Shown here piece after piece: positions 63,166-64,000 of a stretch of DNA of 64,000 bases. A model generated the notes under the pieces. It did no database searches. It was not told where the DNA came from and worked only from the letters and a program-made list of their open reading frames with translations. The stretch is from Prunella strophiata (lineage: Eukaryota > Chordata > Aves > Passeriformes > Prunellidae): NCBI GenBank assembly GCA_036583965.1, contig JAZBQD010000017.1:27934385-27998384 (forward strand), given 5' to 3'. A program made the translations under genes and the position numbers. Every line of letters begins with the position of its first letter. The first letter of the stretch is position 1.

Positions 63166-64000
63166 TGTGATAACTTTGACTGAACACAAGGTGCCCACCA
63201 AAGCCACTCTAATCACTCACCTTCCTCATCTGGATGGTGAAGAAAAAGTATGACAGAAGGTTCAGCAAGTATAGTCACAGCAAACTAGACTTGGTTTGGA
63301 GAAATTAATTTAATTAACTGCCAATGAAAAACCAGAGAAGGATAATGAGAAATAAAAACAAACCTTAAAACATCTTTCACCCACTCCTCCCTTCTTCCCA
63401 GGTTCAACTTCAGCTCCAGATTTCTCTTCTCTTCCATCTGAGTGGCTCAGGAAAATGGGGGATGGGGGCTGTGGTCGGTTTATCACACTTGTCTCTGCTG
63501 CTCCTCCCTTCTCACGTTCTTTGCCTGCTGCAGTGTGAGATCCCTCCCAGCTTTTCTAGCATGAGTCCATCCCATGGGCTGCAGTTCTTCATGAACTGCC
63601 CTAGTATGTCTTCCAGCTGGTTACAGCCTCCTTCAGACACTTGCTCAGGTGTGGAGTCCTCCGTGGGCTGCAGGTGATCTCTGCTGCACCATGGACCTCA
63701 GTGGGCTGCCGAGGGATTGCCTGCCTCGTCATAGTCTTCAGCATAGGCTGCAGAAGAATTTCTGCTCCAGTGCTTGGAGCAGAATTTTCACTGACCTTGA
63801 GGTCTACTATGCTGGTGTTGTGCAGCAGTTTTTCACCTTCTTAAGTATGTTCTTTTAGAGATGCAGTCACTGTCACTGATGGGCTTGCCTTTGGCCACTG
63901 GTGGTTCTGTTTTGGAGCTGGCTGCACTGGTTCTTGTACATAGAGGAAGCTTCTGACATCATCTGACAGAGGTTATCCCTGTAGCCAGCCACCAAAACCT
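63166..64000 (-). mobile_element. ERVL-type LTR or LTR-like repeat, running off the window
   Basis: The left end (TGTGATAACTTTGAC… then ggtgcccaccaaagcc) resembles the LTR at 14853. Inside, the body repeats a diverged module built on words such as gggctgcagttcttcatgaac, cagcctccttcagacac and gtgggctgcaggtgatctctgctgcacc, an internally repetitive U3 known from long avian ERVL-type LTRs. The right end is beyond position 64000. Open plus-strand frames across it are repeat artefacts. Confidence 0.65.

Noticed and set aside
63462..63858. Overlapping plus-strand frames near the right edge
   Set aside because: They lie inside an antisense LTR with internal repeats.
1..64000. CRISPR arrays, tRNA or rRNA genes, bacterial operons
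   Set aside because: No regularly spaced direct repeats, cloverleaf sequences or dense coding were seen; the window is vertebrate non-coding DNA with repeats.

Overview
This window looks like nuclear DNA from a bird. The dominant interspersed repeats are CR1 LINE fragments and ERVL-type LTRs of the kind that fill avian genomes, and no mammalian SINE or L1 was seen. Only one protein-coding exon can be named with confidence. It is the last coding exon of an SHB-family SH2 adaptor gene at 3225-3408 (+), encoding the end of the SH2 domain and the natural C-terminus. SHB lies on human 9p, a region I recall as corresponding to the avian Z chromosome, so Z is a plausible location. That is inference only.

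Layout. 1-3224: last SHB intron. 3225-3408: terminal coding exon. 3409 to about 6500: probable 3' UTR and downstream DNA, holding a solo LTR (5213-5670, minus) and candidate poly(A) signals near 6300 and 6490. About 6.5-47.7 kb: gene-poor DNA with repeat remnants. These are an old CR1 with a second CR1 nested in it (9.3-11.8 kb), LTRs at 14.85-15.42, 21.6-22.26, 32.12-32.82 and 36.87 kb, CR1 3' ends at 31.5-31.9 and 34.8-35.8 kb, a very degraded retroviral reverse-transcriptase remnant on the minus strand (about 43.9-44.05 kb) and a CR1 ORF2 endonuclease remnant (about 45.06-45.8 kb). 47.76-50.05 kb: a strong CpG island, clearly a promoter, with a plausible plus-strand first exon ending at a GTGAGC donor at 49313/49314. 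50.05-64 kb: AT-rich sequence fitting a first intron, holding one plus-strand LTR (54498-54837) and, at the right edge, a minus-strand LTR that runs off the window (from 63166).

The gene served by the CpG island is not identified from its sequence. The human order downstream of SHB (SLC25A51 on the same strand, then DCAF10 on the opposite strand) makes the non-coding first exon of SLC25A51 one candidate, but nothing in the sequence proves it. No tRNA, rRNA, CRISPR or bacterial-type system is present. I did not find a convincing new biological system. The items most worth a second look are the unassigned CpG-island promoter, the nested CR1, the retroviral RT remnant, a block of longer-than-expected minus-strand reading frames beside an LTR (13.6-14.7 kb), and two perfect inverted repeats within 310 bp of each other near 29.1-29.4 kb.
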